DNA of 14,433 bases from Chitinophaga pinensis (GTDB lineage: Bacteria; Bacteroidota; Bacteroidia; AKYH767-A; OLB10): NCBI GenBank assembly GCA_945872015.1, contig CAMBYJ010000019.1, positions 1-14,433 of the forward strand, in the 5' to 3' direction. This document shows positions 14,269 to 14,433 of this stretch, piece by piece. The notes beneath the pieces are model-generated. The model saw only the letters and a program-made list of their open reading frames with translations. It did not search any database and was not told the DNA's origin. Position 1 is the stretch's first letter; each line of letters opens with the position of its first letter. The translations under genes and the position numbers were made by a program.

Positions 14269-14433
14269 TTAAATCGTAGATGAAATATTTTGCATCATCA
14301 CTACATCGTGCCAACGACTGTTATTCATTACCCAATCTTTTAGCACACCACATTTCTCAAAGCCTGTTCGCTCAAACAATCTAATGCTTGGTACATTCGA
14401 CAATTCAATATGACAATATATCTGATGAATGTT
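14269..14433 (-). CDS. GNAT-family N-acetyltransferase, C-terminal part
   Basis: This gene enters from the right edge; only 54 C-terminal residues are in the window. The segment NIHQIYCHIELSNVPSIRLFERTGFEKCG followed by RWHDVVMM is the typical end of a RimJ/RimL or phosphinothricin-type GNAT protein. It contains the conserved N-x-x-S-I-x-L-(F/Y)-E-x-x-G-F helix that packs against acetyl-CoA. The stop codon is four bases before the cytochrome start, so it probably heads, or is part of, the same operon. The substrate cannot be told from this fragment. Confidence 0.88.
   Translation of the reverse strand, partial: NIHQIYCHIELSNVPSIRLFERTGFEKCGVLKDWVMNNSRWHDVVMMQNISSTI

Noticed and set aside
1..14433. 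Search for CRISPR arrays, insertion sequences, phage, toxin-antitoxin or defence genes, tRNA and rRNA
   Set aside because: No regular repeat-spacer pattern, transposase, integrase, nuclease module or tRNA cloverleaf was seen; nearly all of the window is core genes.

Overview
The window looks like a chromosomal housekeeping region of a member of the Bacteroidota. The evidence is AT-rich DNA, start codons with no Shine-Dalgarno sequence, promoters of the TTG-N19-20-TAnnTTTG type (clear before rpsO and fbaB), a short 287-residue primary sigma factor without region 1.1, and gene groups I recall as typical of this phylum (dapB-lepB-wbqC, fbaB-accD, rpsO-pnp-rpoD-rpe). I cannot name the genus from the sequence.

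Layout. Bases 2-2332 (+) hold the 3' part of dapB (lysine and diaminopimelate synthesis), lepB (signal peptidase I) and a WbqC-family gene that probably starts at a GTG four bases after lepB. Bases 2387-4315 (+) hold fbaB (class I fructose-bisphosphate aldolase) and accD (acetyl-CoA carboxylase beta subunit), with a good promoter before fbaB. Bases 4353-5311 (+) hold two unassigned genes: a very small, strongly basic putative lipoprotein of 53 residues and a 241-residue protein I do not recognise. Bases 5485-9240 (+) hold rpsO, pnp and rpoD, each followed by an intrinsic terminator. Next comes rpe (9284-9940), which ends in a 4-base tail-to-tail overlap with the minus-strand genes.

The minus strand from 14433 down to 9937 reads as one tight operon: the C-terminal end of a GNAT acetyltransferase, a seven-haem c-type cytochrome with C-terminal TPR repeats, mltG (lytic transglycosylase that terminates glycan strands), and a stand-alone oxidoreductase resembling the lysine-ketoglutarate reductase half of AASS. 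Gaps are 4, 2 and 39 bases.

Most of the window is ordinary core metabolism, RNA turnover, transcription and envelope maintenance. I see no CRISPR array, insertion sequence, phage gene, tRNA, rRNA or defence system, and nothing that amounts to a new multi-gene system. The parts most worth a second look are the small basic lipoprotein, the unknown 241-residue protein, the cytochrome placed directly before mltG, the lysine-reductase-like enzyme in an organism that also has DapB, and short repeats in the rpsO and pnp upstream regions.
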